A stretch of 64,000 nt of DNA from Laguncularia racemosa (Eukaryota > Streptophyta > Magnoliopsida > Myrtales > Combretaceae), in contig JBBMOL010000302.1 in the NCBI GenBank assembly GCA_037954665.1, forward strand, positions 496,001 through 560,000. Direction: 5' to 3'. Under the pieces are notes generated by a model. The model did not search any database. It was given only the letters and a program-made list of their open reading frames with translations, and had not been told where the DNA came from. A program made the translations under genes and the position numbers. How positions within the stretch are numbered: position 1 is the first letter of the stretch; the number at the start of each line of letters is the position of its first letter. Shown here piece after piece: positions 45,876 to 57,254 of this stretch.

Positions 45876-45893
45876 TGGCGCCATTGCCGAGGA
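45876..45893 (+). other. Element Y primer-binding site, tRNA-Asp type
   Basis: TGGCGCCATTGCCGAGGA, two mismatches from the Athila site, six bases after the LTR. Confidence 0.82.
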
Positions 45894-46008
45894 TTGATTA
45901 ATATTAAACCATCTTCAGATTCTATTGTTAATTTAGGCGCAATTATTTTGTTATTTAATTTTTCTTATCATTGTGTGATTGTTTCCTGTTCTCTTTGAAT
46001 TTCTTTTT

Positions 46009-46505
46009 ATGCGTAAGAGTAGAAGTGCTGAACTTCTACCAATTAATCTTGAGATAGAACGCACCTTGCGACAACTTAGAAGAGAGCAGAGAAGAACGAA
46101 ACAAGAGAACATAGCGGATGAGAACAATAATCGGATTCAGGGTGTTGGTAGAGCACTTCGGGAATACACGGTACCTGTTGTTTCAGGTCTTGCAATCAGA
46201 AGACTGACAATTCAAGCTAACAATTTTGAGTTAAAACCAGCACTCATTCAAATAGTTCAATCAAATCAATTTGGAGGATATCCAAATGAGAGTCCCGATG
46301 AGCATATTTCAGTATTTCTTCAATATTGTAATACAGTGAAAATGAATAATGTATCCGATGATGTAATTAGGCTACAAATTTTTCCATTTTCACTTAGAGA
46401 AAAAGCTAGGGCTTGGTACAATTCACTGCCACAAGACTCTGTAACCACTTGGGTTGATCTCTCATCCAAATTTTTAAGGAGAATTTTTCCACCAGTTAGA
46501 ACTGT
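46009..46505 (+). pseudogene. Element Y gag, N-terminal part (split by X)
   Basis: Starts MRKSRSAELLPINLEIERTL. ATG 46009 was chosen because it begins the RKSRS block shared with element A. Capsid sequence follows: NNFELKPALIQIV, GGYPNESPDEHIS, LQIFPFSLREKARAWYNSLP and KFLRRIFPPVRT. Element X interrupts it at 46506, inside the 'PPxRTA' motif. The gag continues at 58546 in the matching frame. The N-terminal part has no internal stop, so the insertion may have been the first serious damage here. Confidence 0.82.
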
Positions 46506-46699
46506 TGATAAGTCGCAAAATACCCTTATCTAGAGTAAAGAAATTGCGCTTTATTGTTGAATTTTTAGATGATTTGTCGAAGAAAAGGATGCTTAATGGA
46601 ATGAATGTTAATTTCAGGATCTTCTAGAGTATTTTGGAGCTAAGGGAAGGAGTTTTGAAGAGTCGGATCAAGTTTGGAAGGAATTGGATACATTACATG

Positions 46700-46980
46700 T
46701 GAAGAGAAAGAATTTTGGAAAGTACACAAGCGAGATACATGCCCATGTACTTTGCTTGTGTATACTGAAGTGGATGTCTGGAAAGTACACGAGCAAAGTA
46801 CACGCCCATGTACTTTGCTTGTGTATCTAAGTTTTGCTGCTGTTCAACGATGTTTCAAATACATGACCAATGTACACTCCCATGTACTTGCTCGTGCATA
46901 TTCACCTAAGGACACTTGGAAGCAAGCATGAGATACACGAACGAGATACACTACTCGTGTATCCACTCGTGTATATATCC
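46700..46980 (+). repeat. GTACACGCCCATGTAC-type palindrome array in the X LTR
   Basis: Repeats such as GTACACGCCCATGTAC, TACACAAGC...GCTTGTGTA and ATACACGAACGAGATACAC, ending 15-20 bp before the TATA box at 46995. Analogous to the Z array, with CATG replacing CGTG in several units. Confidence 0.75.
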
Positions 46981-47937
46981 AACCGGGGTATATGTATAAA
47001 TAGACCGTTAGTTTGCCCTAGAAAGGAGGTTACGAATTTTTTATTTTCTCTAACTCTCACAACAGCAAGGGAAAGAAGATTCTATCGATTCTAAGGGAGA
47101 TTGAAGACCCACGAAGAAGAAGATTCTATCTTTAAGGGTTGTGACTATGAATTTTATCTATTCTTCTAGTAATTGCATTTCTTTTGTCCAATTTATAGAG
47201 GAGTAGACCCTAGATCTAGATTTTATTTGAAACTTCTCTGTCATGTGATGAAGATTTGGTCATTAATGCAAAGTTGTTGACTTTCTTATGATTAATTGCA
47301 TGCCCTTCAATTGTTTCTTAGATTCATAGATCCGGAATATGAATTTATGCATGATATCATATTAGTTAATTGAGAAATTGCTCTTATGATTAGATTTAAT
47401 GCAATTAATGAGATTTGATTGTTCTTCTAGAGATAGGAAACAAGAGTCTTCTGTTTACATCGATTATTTTGATGCGAATTCATGTGCTTTATGCAATTCT
47501 AGGTTGCTATTAACTAAGGAGAGATCCTATTAGATAAACCTAGGATTAGATAGGTTAATATACTTGAGAAAGAAGTTAACTTAACTAGAGAATTCGACAG
47601 TATAAGAAGTCAATTACGACAATCTTCATAAATCTAATGAATTACATGATAGAGAAGGAGTAGAATAAGATCTAGGTTGCTTTTGTTAATTGATAAGTCT
47701 TCAGAACCATTGTTGTTAGTGAGTTATTAGTTTTAAGATTAGAGTAATTAATTTTCAACCAACATATTTAAGCGGCGGTTAGATAATAGGAACGGAGTTA
47801 GTACTAGTAGTTGGTATATCTCTGAGGGACGACCTTGTGCTTACTCGCTATATTACACTACGATAGGTGCACTTGCCTATTGCTTCGTAGTAGGATTAAG
47901 AACAAGAATTCAATTTATTAAAACTACGATTGGCAAC

Positions 47938-49058
47938 TGATAAGATCACATTATACTTATATTTTCTTTTGGACTTATATTAAATTTATTTTAATATTAT
48001 AAGAAAATATAAAGAAATGATACTTAATGGTATTTATTGTGAAAATACAGGTTTTGAGGACCCAAAAGTAAATTACAAGTTAATTGGAGGAGTTTTTCAC
48101 AAAATTGAAGAAGTGAGCGAAGGATTGCACTGAAGGCCGCCGTCCTTGGGCCGGCCTTGAGCCGGCCTTTAAACCGGCCTAAAAAAGAAGCAAAGCCGCC
48201 GGCCTTTAATCCGGCCTACATTCAAGGCCGCCGGCCTTGAGCCGGCCTTCATTACTCCCCGGATATCCATTGCGAGAATCTCTCCAAAATCATATCTTAA
48301 TTAATTTGCTGACTCAAATCCTCATCAGATCAACCTTATCCCCCTCCTCTTTGGATCTATAAATAGACCCCTTGTGTGAACCTTGGAGGCATCCTTTCTT
48401 TGGTTAAGCATCCTTTCTTTTGTTTAGAATCCTTTTGTTCTTCTTCTTTGTTTTAGCATCATTTGTCTTTCTTTTGAATCATTAGAATTTCCTTGGGTAC
48501 TTTAGATTTTTCCAAAGTTTAGTTTGAAGGAAGAATGTCATTTTGTTGAAGTTTGCTTTCAATTGAAGAATTCAAGGAGTCATTTTTGAAGATTGAAGCT
48601 CTTGAAGATTATAACCATTGTTTCATTTACTTTATTTTCTTTTATGCCATTTATTAGTTGTTTAATATGAATTCCATTGCACCTCTTTATTTCAATTGTT
48701 TTTATGCAACTCATACTATAATGTTCTAAATCATCCTTGTGGGAAATTGGATGAAACTCTAGAATGTTAAAAGGATAATTGTAGCCATGTTATGTAATTA
48801 GGAATTATTAGGATTATTCATGATTGCAATTCCTTTGATTTCAATTATAATCAGTCTTTGATTATAATTGTTAAAAATCCTTTTTAGGGATGTTGACCTT
48901 AAATCAATTAGTCGGCTTCCGCGTCTCCAATTAACCAAGGAATCAAAATTATGTTCATACACCTCCCGATGCTACAAACAACTAATGCCCTAAATCAATT
49001 AACCCTAATCCCTTAGTGATTAATTAACAAGAAACATTGCATTGCGCCCTCCATAAAC
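47938..49058 (+). repeat. N1: mosaic Athila-type LTR fragment with an internal inversion
   Basis: Starts TGATAAGATCACATTATAC like the Y LTR and follows it to about 48730. It then follows the A LTR (plus-strand sense of its reverse complement) to about 48885. From about 48890 it follows 6800-6995 of the A LTR in the opposite orientation. Short inverted repeats AAATCCTTTT/AAAAGGATTT sit at both borders of that segment in element A. GGCCGG units at 48134-48250, TATA box at 48358. It ends CCATAAA, not at an LTR end, so it is truncated. Confidence 0.7.
48134..48250 (+). repeat. GGCCGG array in N1
   Basis: About ten GGCCGG or GCCGGCCTT units, about 110 bp upstream of the N1 TATA box. Confidence 0.75.
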
Positions 49059-49072
49059 AACGATCAAGTTTT

Positions 49073-49090
49073 TGGCGCCGTTGCCGGGGA
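49073..49090 (+). other. Element X primer-binding site, tRNA-Asp type
   Basis: Perfect TGGCGCCGTTGCCGGGGA, the Athila consensus, six bases after the LTR. Confidence 0.9.
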
Positions 49091-49213
49091 TACGCCAATA
49101 TTAGAAACACTTTTTACTTATTAATTTAACCAATTTATTTCTTTCTTATCTTTTTTCCCTTTTCTTCCTGAGAATTTGGATCTCATAATTGATTTGTATC
49201 ACGTTTACAGTAC

Positions 49214-51077
49214 ATGACCAGAAGTCGCTCCAAGGAACTTGCTGTTTTTAATCTTGAGCCAGAGAAAATTATTCGTCGTTATCAGAAAAAGCAACACTCG
49301 ACTGAGTCAACATCATTTGGTATTCAAGGAGAATCACTGAAGGAAGAAATGGTTGATCAAGTCAATAATCGTGCTCAAGAGCTGAATCAAGGAAATGTTG
49401 TTGTGGATCCCCTGAATCATCAATTGGTTGATAATCGAGATGGCCGAGTTAATGAGCCACTTAGAACCAATTCTGATTTTGCCAGGCCAAACTTGATAGG
49501 CATTAGCTCTAGCATAGTCCGTCCTCGAGTGGAGGAAAATAATTTTGAACGTAAGCCTACCGTGATTCAGATGGTGCAGCAATATACTCAATTTGATGGT
49601 TTACAGGATGAAGATCCAAATGCGCACATCCAACTCTTTCTGGAGATATGCGATACCTTCAAATTTAATGGAGTTAGTGATGATGCAATCCGCCTCAGGC
49701 TCTTCCCATTCTCTTTGAAAGGCAAGGCTAAGCAATGGCTAAATTCTTTACCGAGGGACTCCATTACTACATGGCAAGGTCTGATTAAGAAGTTTATGGA
49801 CAAATTCTTCCCTCCTTCAAAGACCGCTAAACTTCGAGCTGAGATTCAATCTTATCATCAGTATGACATGGAGACGTTGTATGAAACCTGGGAGAGATTC
49901 AAGGACTCAATGTGGAAATGCCCACACCATGGGATCCCAAAGTGGCTTCAAGTTCAGATATTTTATAATGGGTTGAACTATCAAACGAGACAAACAATAG
50001 ATGCTGCAGCTGGTGGCACCTTGAACCATAAAACTCCTGAAGAAAGTTTGACTCTTTTTGAAGAAGGTGGCAGGCATTCTTGAAGTGGATGTGGCTACTT
50101 CTATCATGTCCAAAGTTGAGGCTTTATCTACAAAGATCGACGGGCTGGCTGTCTCACAACATCAGCTGGCTATTGTGGAACCCTCAGGTGGTGAGGAAGG
50201 GCAAACAGAGCAAGTGGATTATTTGGGAAACCCAATTCGGCCCCAGAACAATCCATACAGCAATACTTATAACCCAGGATGGAGAAATCGCCCAAATTTT
50301 TCTTGGACTAACAACAGTAATATTCAGAAGGGCAATCCGAATCCTCCACCAGGTTATCAGAGGCCAATGGTCCAGAGTTCCAAACCGCCACTTGAAGACC
50401 TCCTCACAAAATTAATCAAGGATTCAGAAGACAGACAGAAGTCCTTAGATTTGATTCTGAAAAATCAAGACTCGGCTCTGAGGAATCATGAGGCATCAAT
50501 ACACAATCTTGAAAACCAGGTCGGTCAGATAGCTAAGCTTCTGTCAGAGAGATCTCAAGGTTCACTACCGGGAAACACGGAAACCAACCCTAGAGAACAT
50601 GTTAAAGCTGTCAAATTACGAAGTGTTAAGGAACTACAACCAAAGGTTCAACAAGAAGAGAGTCAGGTGACTAAACCGGCAAAAGAACAAGTAGTTCTTA
50701 AAGAAGGGGGAAAGCATTCAGAAAAATCACCTAAAGAGAAATCATCACCTCCATTAATCCCAGAATATAAGCCCAATGTTCCTAATCCAGCACGACTCAA
50801 GAAGGACAGAACAGATGAGCATTATGGCAGATTTTTAGAGATATTCAAGCAATTGCATATTAACCTTCCACTGGTTGAGGCATTATCACAAATGCCACGA
50901 TATGCAAAATTTTTGAAAGAGTTGCTATCGAACAAAAGGAAACTTGAAGAGTTCTCCACTGTAACTTTAGGAGGAGAATGCTCTACGGTAATTCAAAACA
51001 AACTCCCAAAGAAGTTAAAAGATCCTGGGAGCTTTACCATCCCTTGCCTGATAGGGAATTTATCTGAAGAATGGGCA
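49214..51077 (+). pseudogene. Element X gag
   Basis: Starts MTRSRSKELAVFNLEPEKII. ATG 49214 follows an acceptor-like TTTACAG (49204-49210). Capsid blocks: NNFERKPTVIQMVQQ, DEDPNAHIQLFLEICDTF, LRLFPFSLKGKAKQWLNSLP, FFPPSKTAKLRAEIQSY and IDAAAGGTLNHKTPEES. A frameshift near 50060 separates 49214-50083 from the rest, which resumes at VAGILEVDVATSIMSKVEAL and reaches the coiled-coil-like NLENQVGQIAKLLSERSQGS and FLKELLSNKRKLEEFS. There is no zinc knuckle; after the capsid the protein goes to VDYLGNPIRPQNNPYSNTYN. Compared with Z, this gag has fewer breaks. Confidence 0.83.
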
Positions 51078-52550
51078 TTGGCTGATTTGGGAGCCAGCAT
51101 TAATTTGATGCCATACAAGATGTTCTAGAAATTGGGTATTGGAGAGTCGAAACCAACCAAAATGAGTCTTCAGTTAGCCGATCGATCAGTCAAATTCCCG
51201 AGAGGAGTAGTTGAAGATGTATTAGTGAAGGTGCAGGACTTCATCTTCCCGGCGGATTTTGTCATCCTTGACATGGAAGCAGATGTGGAGGTCCCTCTTA
51301 TATTGAGGAGGCCATTTTTGGCTACTGCTAGAGCCATAATTGATGTTGGGAATGGGAAGTTAGTGTTGAGAATGGGAAATGAAGAGGTCATAGTGAAAAT
51401 GCCTGACGTCCTTAGACAAAGCCTGCACCATGATGATACATGCTATGCAATCAACTACCTTGACTTTACAGTTTTGGATTCATTGCAAAACCTGTTGATT
51501 TGTGATGCATTGGAATTATGTTTGATGAATGGGGAGAAAGAGCAACCTAAAAATATGGCGATTAGAGCAGTTGTCAATCAGCTTAATAATAATCCTGAGT
51601 TGAGAAAAGAAAGAAGCTTTAAAGGTATGAATAGATCCACCATTCAGAGATCGAAACCTTCAATTGAGGAACCACCTAAGCTAGAATTGAAACAACTGCC
51701 AGACTACCTTCAATATGCATTTTTGGAAGAAGATTCTAAACTTCCAATCAGAATTGCATCAAATCTGGATTGAGATCAGCAGGAAAGGTTATTGCATGTC
51801 CTAGGGCAACATAAGAAAGAAATTGCATGGAAAATTGCAGATATAAAGGGGATTAGCCCATCGTTTTGTACACACAAAATTTTGATGGAAGATTGTGTCA
51901 AGCCAGTGGTACAACCGCAGCGTCGACTTAATCAAAATATGAGAGATGTTGGAAAAAAGGAAGTCATCAAATTGCTTGATGTATGAATGATCTACTCGAT
52001 TTCTGATAGCTCATGGGTGAGCCCCATTCAAGTAGTTCCGAAGAAAGGCGGTATGACAATGGTACTGAATGAAAAAAATGAACTCATCCCGATGAGAACT
52101 GTCACTGGATGGAGAGTTTGTATAGATTACTGCAAGCTAAATGACGCAACTCGAAAGGATCATTTTCCTCTTCCATTTGTGGACCAAATGCTTGAAAGGT
52201 TAGCTGGTCATGCATATTACTATTTCCTCGATGGGATGTCTGGATATTTTCAGATTCCTATCGCACCTGAAGACTAGGAAAAGAAGACATTCACATGCCC
52301 TTATGGGACCTTCGCTTATCGACGCATGCCTTCCGGATTATGCAACGCTCCAGCCACCTTTCAGCGATGCATGATGGCTATTTTTGAGGATATGGTAGGA
52401 GATAAGATGGAAGTATACATGGATGATTTTTTTGTTTTCAGGAATTCTTTTGATGAGTGTCTACACCATCTTGAGTTAGTGTTGCAACGTTGTGAAGATA
52501 CTAACCTGGTCCTAAATTTGGAGAAGTGTCATTTTATGGCAAAAGAAGTT
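51078..52550 (+). pseudogene. Element X protease and partial RT, then deletion
   Basis: Protease active site ADLGASINLMP at about 51081-51113 (D-L-G form, as in Z), then FPADFVILDMEADVEVPLIL and RRPFLATARAIID, where RRP replaces GRP. After the linker (PPKLELKQLPDYLQYAFLEE) RT begins: SPIQVVPKKGGM, WRVCIDYCKLNDATRKDHFP, CNAPATFQRCM and the catalytic VYMDDFFVF near 52410. It stops at LNLEKCHFMAKE, where sequence from after integrase is joined. Stops in one frame: 51126, 51771, 51984 and 52275. The remaining RT, RNase H and integrase (about 2 kb in Z) are missing, so it cannot replicate on its own. Confidence 0.82.
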
Positions 52551-52674
52551 TTGGAAGAAAAGGAGGAGCTGAACCTCATTCTCATCTCCATTTGAGCTCC
52601 ACTGGTTCATTACGTCGAGCTAATGACGTTAAACAACAGCGCTTCTTGGGAGGCAACCCATGTTATTTTGGTAA
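52551..52674 (+). other. Element X post-pol remnant
   Basis: Matches the Z segment just after pol: ATTACGTCGAGCTAATGACG hairpin-like block, then GGGAGGCAACCCATG. The Tat-type LTR starts at 52675. Confidence 0.65.
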
Positions 52675-53526
52675 TGTCGAGTCTAATTTTTGAATTCCCA
52701 TTCCTAATCCGATCTAAACTAGACCCTATGCTCATCTAATATAAATCCTCGACTTGAGTTAGGAATTTCGTTTGATTTTTGGAGTCGCCACCCAACTGTT
52801 GTTGGGAAAAAGTGAATTAAGACTAAAGGAGCGGATTAGTCTTAATTTGGACTACTAGTCGTCGTTATTTCCTCTTCTCATTTTTGTGAGAAGAGAAAAA
52901 GGGAAAACCAGAGTTCCTAAGTCCGAAGGCTAACCTATTAAAACCTATACGGTTACCACCTAATCTCCTAAAATTGTTCATCTTTAGAAATGTGTTTCAT
53001 TATGTTTCTATTAATTTTTGTTATGTCTGTGAATTTATTTCAAGAAAAAGGATTTTTTCATTTATTTTATGGGTTGACCCGGATGGGTGCCTACGTACCT
53101 GCTACTCAGGATCAAACAAGCCGTAGTTCGCTTTTCTGAAAATCTTTAGTGTATTGGTGAATTTTAATTTTGAAATCTCTTTCGATTTATGTTCTTACCA
53201 TTTTTGGGATTTTTTCTAAAACTCTAAGCCTAAGCTTGATTTCATTTTGAAAATGATTTTTGTAGGGAAAACATCAATTTTGATTTATTTGACGAAAATG
53301 ATTTTTCTAAGTGCTAAAACTTATTTATTTATCTTTTTATGATTTTTTATGATTTTTTTTTGTTATTTTTGTGATTTCTGAGAATTTTGGGGGATTTTTG
53401 TGGTTTTTGGGAACTTTTGGGGATTTTTGGGAATTTTTGGGGATTTTTGTGATTTTTTGGGAATTTTGTTCACTGTCTATCCTATTTGACATCTAAAATT
53501 TTATGATTTATTGGCTTTCATAAACA
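52675..53526 (-). repeat. Tat-type 3' LTR (right boundary approximate)
   Basis: On the minus strand it runs TGTTTATGAAAG...AGACTCGACA, about 850 bp. The CTCGACA end and the GGGTGGCGACTCC block (about 52783-52797) fit Tat/Ogre LTRs. The purine-rich CAAGGGAATTGAAATTTTG just before it on the minus strand (53527-53545) may be the PPT. Confidence 0.6.
53370..53470. repeat. GGGGATTTTTGGGAATTTTT low-complexity repeat
   Basis: About eight imperfect units of GGGATTTTT/GGGAATTTT in the Tat-type LTR. Confidence 0.85.
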
Positions 53527-53550
53527 TTGGCAAAATTTCAATTCCCTTGC

Positions 53551-56500
53551 CTAAGGATAGTACATCTTCACAGCATCTGTGTTGACGGGGTCTCTCAATT
53601 CTGGACCATCCATCTGAGTTAATATTAGAGCACCACCTAACAGAACCTTTTTCACCACATACGGGCCTTCATAATTTGGAGTGAATTTTCCTCTAGAGTC
53701 TTGGGCATTCGGGAGAACTTTTCTTAGTACTAGATCGCCCTCTTTGAAGTACCGCGGTCTCATCTTCTTGTTGAATGCTTGGGCTATCCTCTGTTGGTAA
53801 CACTGACCATGACATAGCGCGGTAAGTCTTCTTTCATCAATCAGATTCAGTTGATCAAGCCTTTTCTTTACCCAATCCGATTCTGTTAACTGAGTTTCTG
53901 ACAAAATTCTGAATGATGGTATCTCGACTTCCACTGGTAGCACTGCTTCTGTACCATATACCAATGAGTAAGGGGTAGCTCCCGTAGATGTTCTTATTGA
54001 AGTCCTATAAGCCATGAGAGCAAATGGTAACATTTCGTGCCAATCTTTGTAAGTTGTTGTCATTTTCTCGATGATCTTCTTGATATTTTTGTTAGCTGCT
54101 TCTACTGCCCCGTTCATTTGAGGTCGGTAGGGGGTTGAATTTCTATGGTTTATGTGGAATTGTTGACATAAACCTGTCATCGATTTATTGTTGAGATTGG
54201 TACCATTGTCGGTGATGATCGACTCAGGAACTCCATATCGGGCTATTATGTCCCTTTTTAAGAAGCGGACTATTACCCCTTTTGTGACATTGGTATATGA
54301 TGACGCTTCTACCCATTTGGTGAAGTAATCAATCGTTACCAGTATAAATCTGTGGCCATTGGATGCCGTTGGAGTGATTGGGCCGATTATGTCGATTCCC
54401 CACATGGAGAAAGGCCACGGCGCCGATAACAAATGTAGCTCGTTGGGTGGAGCATTGATCCGGTTTGCATATACTTGGCACAGATGGCAGTGCTTAACAT
54501 ACTTTATGCAATCCGACTCCATGGTTAACCAGTAATACCCTAACCTCATGATTTTTCGGGCCAACATGTAGCCGTTCATATGAGGTCCACATACCCCTTC
54601 ATGTATTTCCTTCATGAGTTCGCATGCTTCATTTTTGTCCACACATCTCAACAGGGTGGTATCATATGATCTCTTGTAGAGTATAGACCCACTTAATAAG
54701 AAATGACTTGCCAACCTTCTGAGCGTTCTTTGGTCATTCTTGCTAGCCATTTCGGGGTATTTACCTTCTTGGAGGAAGGTCTTGATGTCGTGATACCAGG
54801 GCTTATCATCTTGTATCTTTTCAATTGTCAAACAATAAGTGGGCCGACTTTCGATGTCTATTTTCATCGGTTGTACTTCGGCTCCTCCTGTTATTTGAAT
54901 CACGGATGCTAGTGTGGCTAGGGCATCTGCGAACTGATTCTGAATTCTCGGGATGTACGTGAAGGTGATTGCCTTAAACTCCTCAATCAGCTCTGTCAAG
55001 TGTTGATGGTACGGTACCAGTTTGGGGTCTTTAGTTTTGTATTCCCCTCTTGTTTGTAGTATGATGAGCGACGAGTCCCCGTACACCTCTAATTCGCGGA
55101 TTCCCATTTGGCAGGCCATCTTGAGGCCAAGAATACATGCTTCATATTCCGCGATATTATTGGTATAGGAAAATGTAAGTCTTGTCGCTGCCGGGAATTG
55201 AGTGCCGTCTGGGGATATCAATACTGCCCCAACCCCACACCCGAATACGTTGGCAGCCCCGTCGAAGAACAGTTTCCACCCACCATTCTGCTCTCTCCCA
55301 GAGTTTTCTACCGGCATATCTTCTACTATTAATATGTTCTCATCCGGAAATTGGACTTGTATTTCTTGGGTATCTGTTTCGACAGGGTGTTCGGCCAACT
55401 GATCGGCTAAGGCTTGTCCCTTTATCGAGTTTTGATTTACATACGTGATGTCAAACTCGGATAGAAGCATCTGCCATTTAGAGATTCTACCCATCAATGC
55501 TGGCTTCTCTGCAAAGTATTTCAAGGGATCATGTCTTGTCAACAGCTCAATATGATAGTAAAGGGTGTATTGCCTTAGTCGATGCAAGACCCAAATTAAC
55601 GCACAACACGTCTTCTCCACCTCTGAGTACCTTTGTTCCCCATCTGTGAACTTCTTGCTCAAATAATATATGGGACGTTCTCTTCCCTCTTCATCTTTCT
55701 GCCCCAACACACATCCCATGGATTCGGGGAGTATGGTGAGGTATAAGAATAAGGGTGTTCCTTGTTTCGAGACTATCAAGACCGGGGGTTTTATAAGATA
55801 GTCTTTGATTGTCCTGAACTCTTCTTCACATTCGTCGTCCCATTCTATTGCGGCGTTCTTCTTCAACAGACGGAATAGCGGCCGGCATTTGTCGGTGAGT
55901 TGTGAGATAAACCGAGCTATATAATTTAATCTCCCCAGCAAGCTTCTTACTTCTTTAACGAAGCGTAGGGAAGGTAACTCTAATATGGACTTTACCTTGT
56001 CAGGGTCAATCTTAATGCCCTCCTGGCTGATGACGAACCCTAACAATTTCCCCGTCGTAACCCCGAAAGTACATTTTTCCGGGTTTAACTTAAGCTGGAA
56101 CTTCCTCAGTCGTTTGAACAATTTCCTCAGGATATCTATATGGCTTTCTCCTTCTTTGGATTTAGCTATCATGTCGTCGACATATACTTCAACCTCTCGT
56201 TGCATCATATCGTGAAGTATAGCGACCATGGCTCTCTGATACGTTGCCCCGGCGTTTTTCAGACCGAAGGGCATGACTTTGTAACAGAAAGTTCCCCATG
56301 TCGTGATGAAGGTTGTTTTGGTCTTGTCTTCCTCGGCCATTTTTATTTGATTGTATCCTGAGAAACCGTCCATGAATGAGAAGAGATGGTTTCCCGCAGT
56401 GTTATCCACTAGAACATCAATATGAGGTAGGGGGAAGTTATCCTTTGGCGTGGCTTGGTTTAAGTCCCGAAAGTCCACGCATACGCGCACTTTTCCGTTC

Positions 56501-57087
56501 TTTTTTATAACGGGGACTACATTTGCCACCCATTCTGGGTAGTCGGATACTTCGATGAACCCTACTTCCAGTAGTTTCTTGACTTCTTCTTTGATTTTTA
56601 GCAAGATGTCGGGCTTAAATCTTCTTAGTTTTTGTTTTTTAGGTTTGACATCTTCCCTTGTAGGAAGCCTGTGAACTACTATCGACTGGTCTAGCCCTGG
56701 CATGTCGCCATATGACCAGGCAAACACATCTGCATATTCGATTAAGAGCTCGGTTATCTCACATTTTTGCTCGGCACTCAAACTGGTCCCAATTTTGAGG
56801 TTCTTAGGGTTTTCCATGCTGCCTAGATTTACTGTCTCCACAGGCTTGTCGATCGAGATTCCGCTTTGTTCATGTTTTAGCCAATTTTCTTGTATTATTT
56901 TGTGATCTAAGATATCGTCTTCAACAACTGACCCAGCAGCGTTCGAAATGATATCAGCGTTTTTACGTTCTACTTGCGCGAAATATCCCTGATGTTCGAT
57001 GGTGGGAGATCTGAGTGACATAAAAAATGAAATCATATATAACAATAAAAGAAACAAACTGTAATGGAATTCGATAAATAGTCTCAA
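53551..57087 (-). CDS. Tat-type pol: RT, degenerate RNase H, second RNase H, integrase (intact ORF)
   Basis: 1178 codons without a stop. The first 28 or so residues are hydrophobic and unlike pol, so the annotated Met is probably not native. RT spans about 160-440, with RVCVDFRDLNQATPKDNFPL and VYVDD at 301-305. The first RNase H (about 445-570) has lost acidic positions: LTILPESMG where DAS is usual, TRHD for TDH. A second RNase H (about 602-730) keeps D609, E648, D671 and D721. Integrase has zinc ligands H829, H836, C867 and C870, and catalytic D899, D960 and E996 (35 residues between the last two). The C-terminus has PNYEGPYVV, GPY-type, with no chromodomain. Gag-pro lies upstream at 57255-58195. 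It is the only undamaged long coding region here. Confidence 0.92.
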   Translation of the reverse strand: MRLFIEFHYSLFLLLLYMISFFMSLRSPTIEHQGYFAQVERKNADIISNAAGSVVEDDILDHKIIQENWLKHEQSGISIDKPVETVNLGSMENPKNLKIGTSLSAEQKCEITELLIEYADVFAWSYGDMPGLDQSIVVHRLPTREDVKPKKQKLRRFKPDILLKIKEEVKKLLEVGFIEVSDYPEWVANVVPVIKKNGKVRVCVDFRDLNQATPKDNFPLPHIDVLVDNTAGNHLFSFMDGFSGYNQIKMAEEDKTKTTFITTWGTFCYKVMPFGLKNAGATYQRAMVAILHDMMQREVEVYVDDMIAKSKEGESHIDILRKLFKRLRKFQLKLNPEKCTFGVTTGKLLGFVISQEGIKIDPDKVKSILELPSLRFVKEVRSLLGRLNYIARFISQLTDKCRPLFRLLKKNAAIEWDDECEEEFRTIKDYLIKPPVLIVSKQGTPLFLYLTILPESMGCVLGQKDEEGRERPIYYLSKKFTDGEQRYSEVEKTCCALIWVLHRLRQYTLYYHIELLTRHDPLKYFAEKPALMGRISKWQMLLSEFDITYVNQNSIKGQALADQLAEHPVETDTQEIQVQFPDENILIVEDMPVENSGREQNGGWKLFFDGAANVFGCGVGAVLISPDGTQFPAATRLTFSYTNNIAEYEACILGLKMACQMGIRELEVYGDSSLIILQTRGEYKTKDPKLVPYHQHLTELIEEFKAITFTYIPRIQNQFADALATLASVIQITGGAEVQPMKIDIESRPTYCLTIEKIQDDKPWYHDIKTFLQEGKYPEMASKNDQRTLRRLASHFLLSGSILYKRSYDTTLLRCVDKNEACELMKEIHEGVCGPHMNGYMLARKIMRLGYYWLTMESDCIKYVKHCHLCQVYANRINAPPNELHLLSAPWPFSMWGIDIIGPITPTASNGHRFILVTIDYFTKWVEASSYTNVTKGVIVRFLKRDIIARYGVPESIITDNGTNLNNKSMTGLCQQFHINHRNSTPYRPQMNGAVEAANKNIKKIIEKMTTTYKDWHEMLPFALMAYRTSIRTSTGATPYSLVYGTEAVLPVEVEIPSFRILSETQLTESDWVKKRLDQLNLIDERRLTALCHGQCYQQRIAQAFNKKMRPRYFKEGDLVLRKVLPNAQDSRGKFTPNYEGPYVVKKVLLGGALILTQMDGPELRDPVNTDAVKMYYP

Positions 57088-57254
57088 TAAAATTTGTTCA
57101 ATGATTTTTTCTACTCTTGAGCTAACCTAGTGCTATTGATAGGAAAACAAAACCAGTTGTTCAGAGCTGGATGTTGGTTGGACATGCGGGAGATTGATTC
57201 CCCTTTGTTGTTGTCCTCTTTGTTTATTCGAAGCTCTTGAATGGTATTTGCCCT

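Larger units (their letters stand above)
46506..49066 (+). repeat. Element X 5' LTR (interrupted by N1)
   Basis: Starts TGATAAGTCGCAAAA; ends AACGATCA at 49066. N1 (47938-49058) splits it eight bases before its end. Palindrome array about 46700-46980, TATAAATA box at 46995-47002. The last 350 bp match 58196-58545. Confidence 0.82.
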
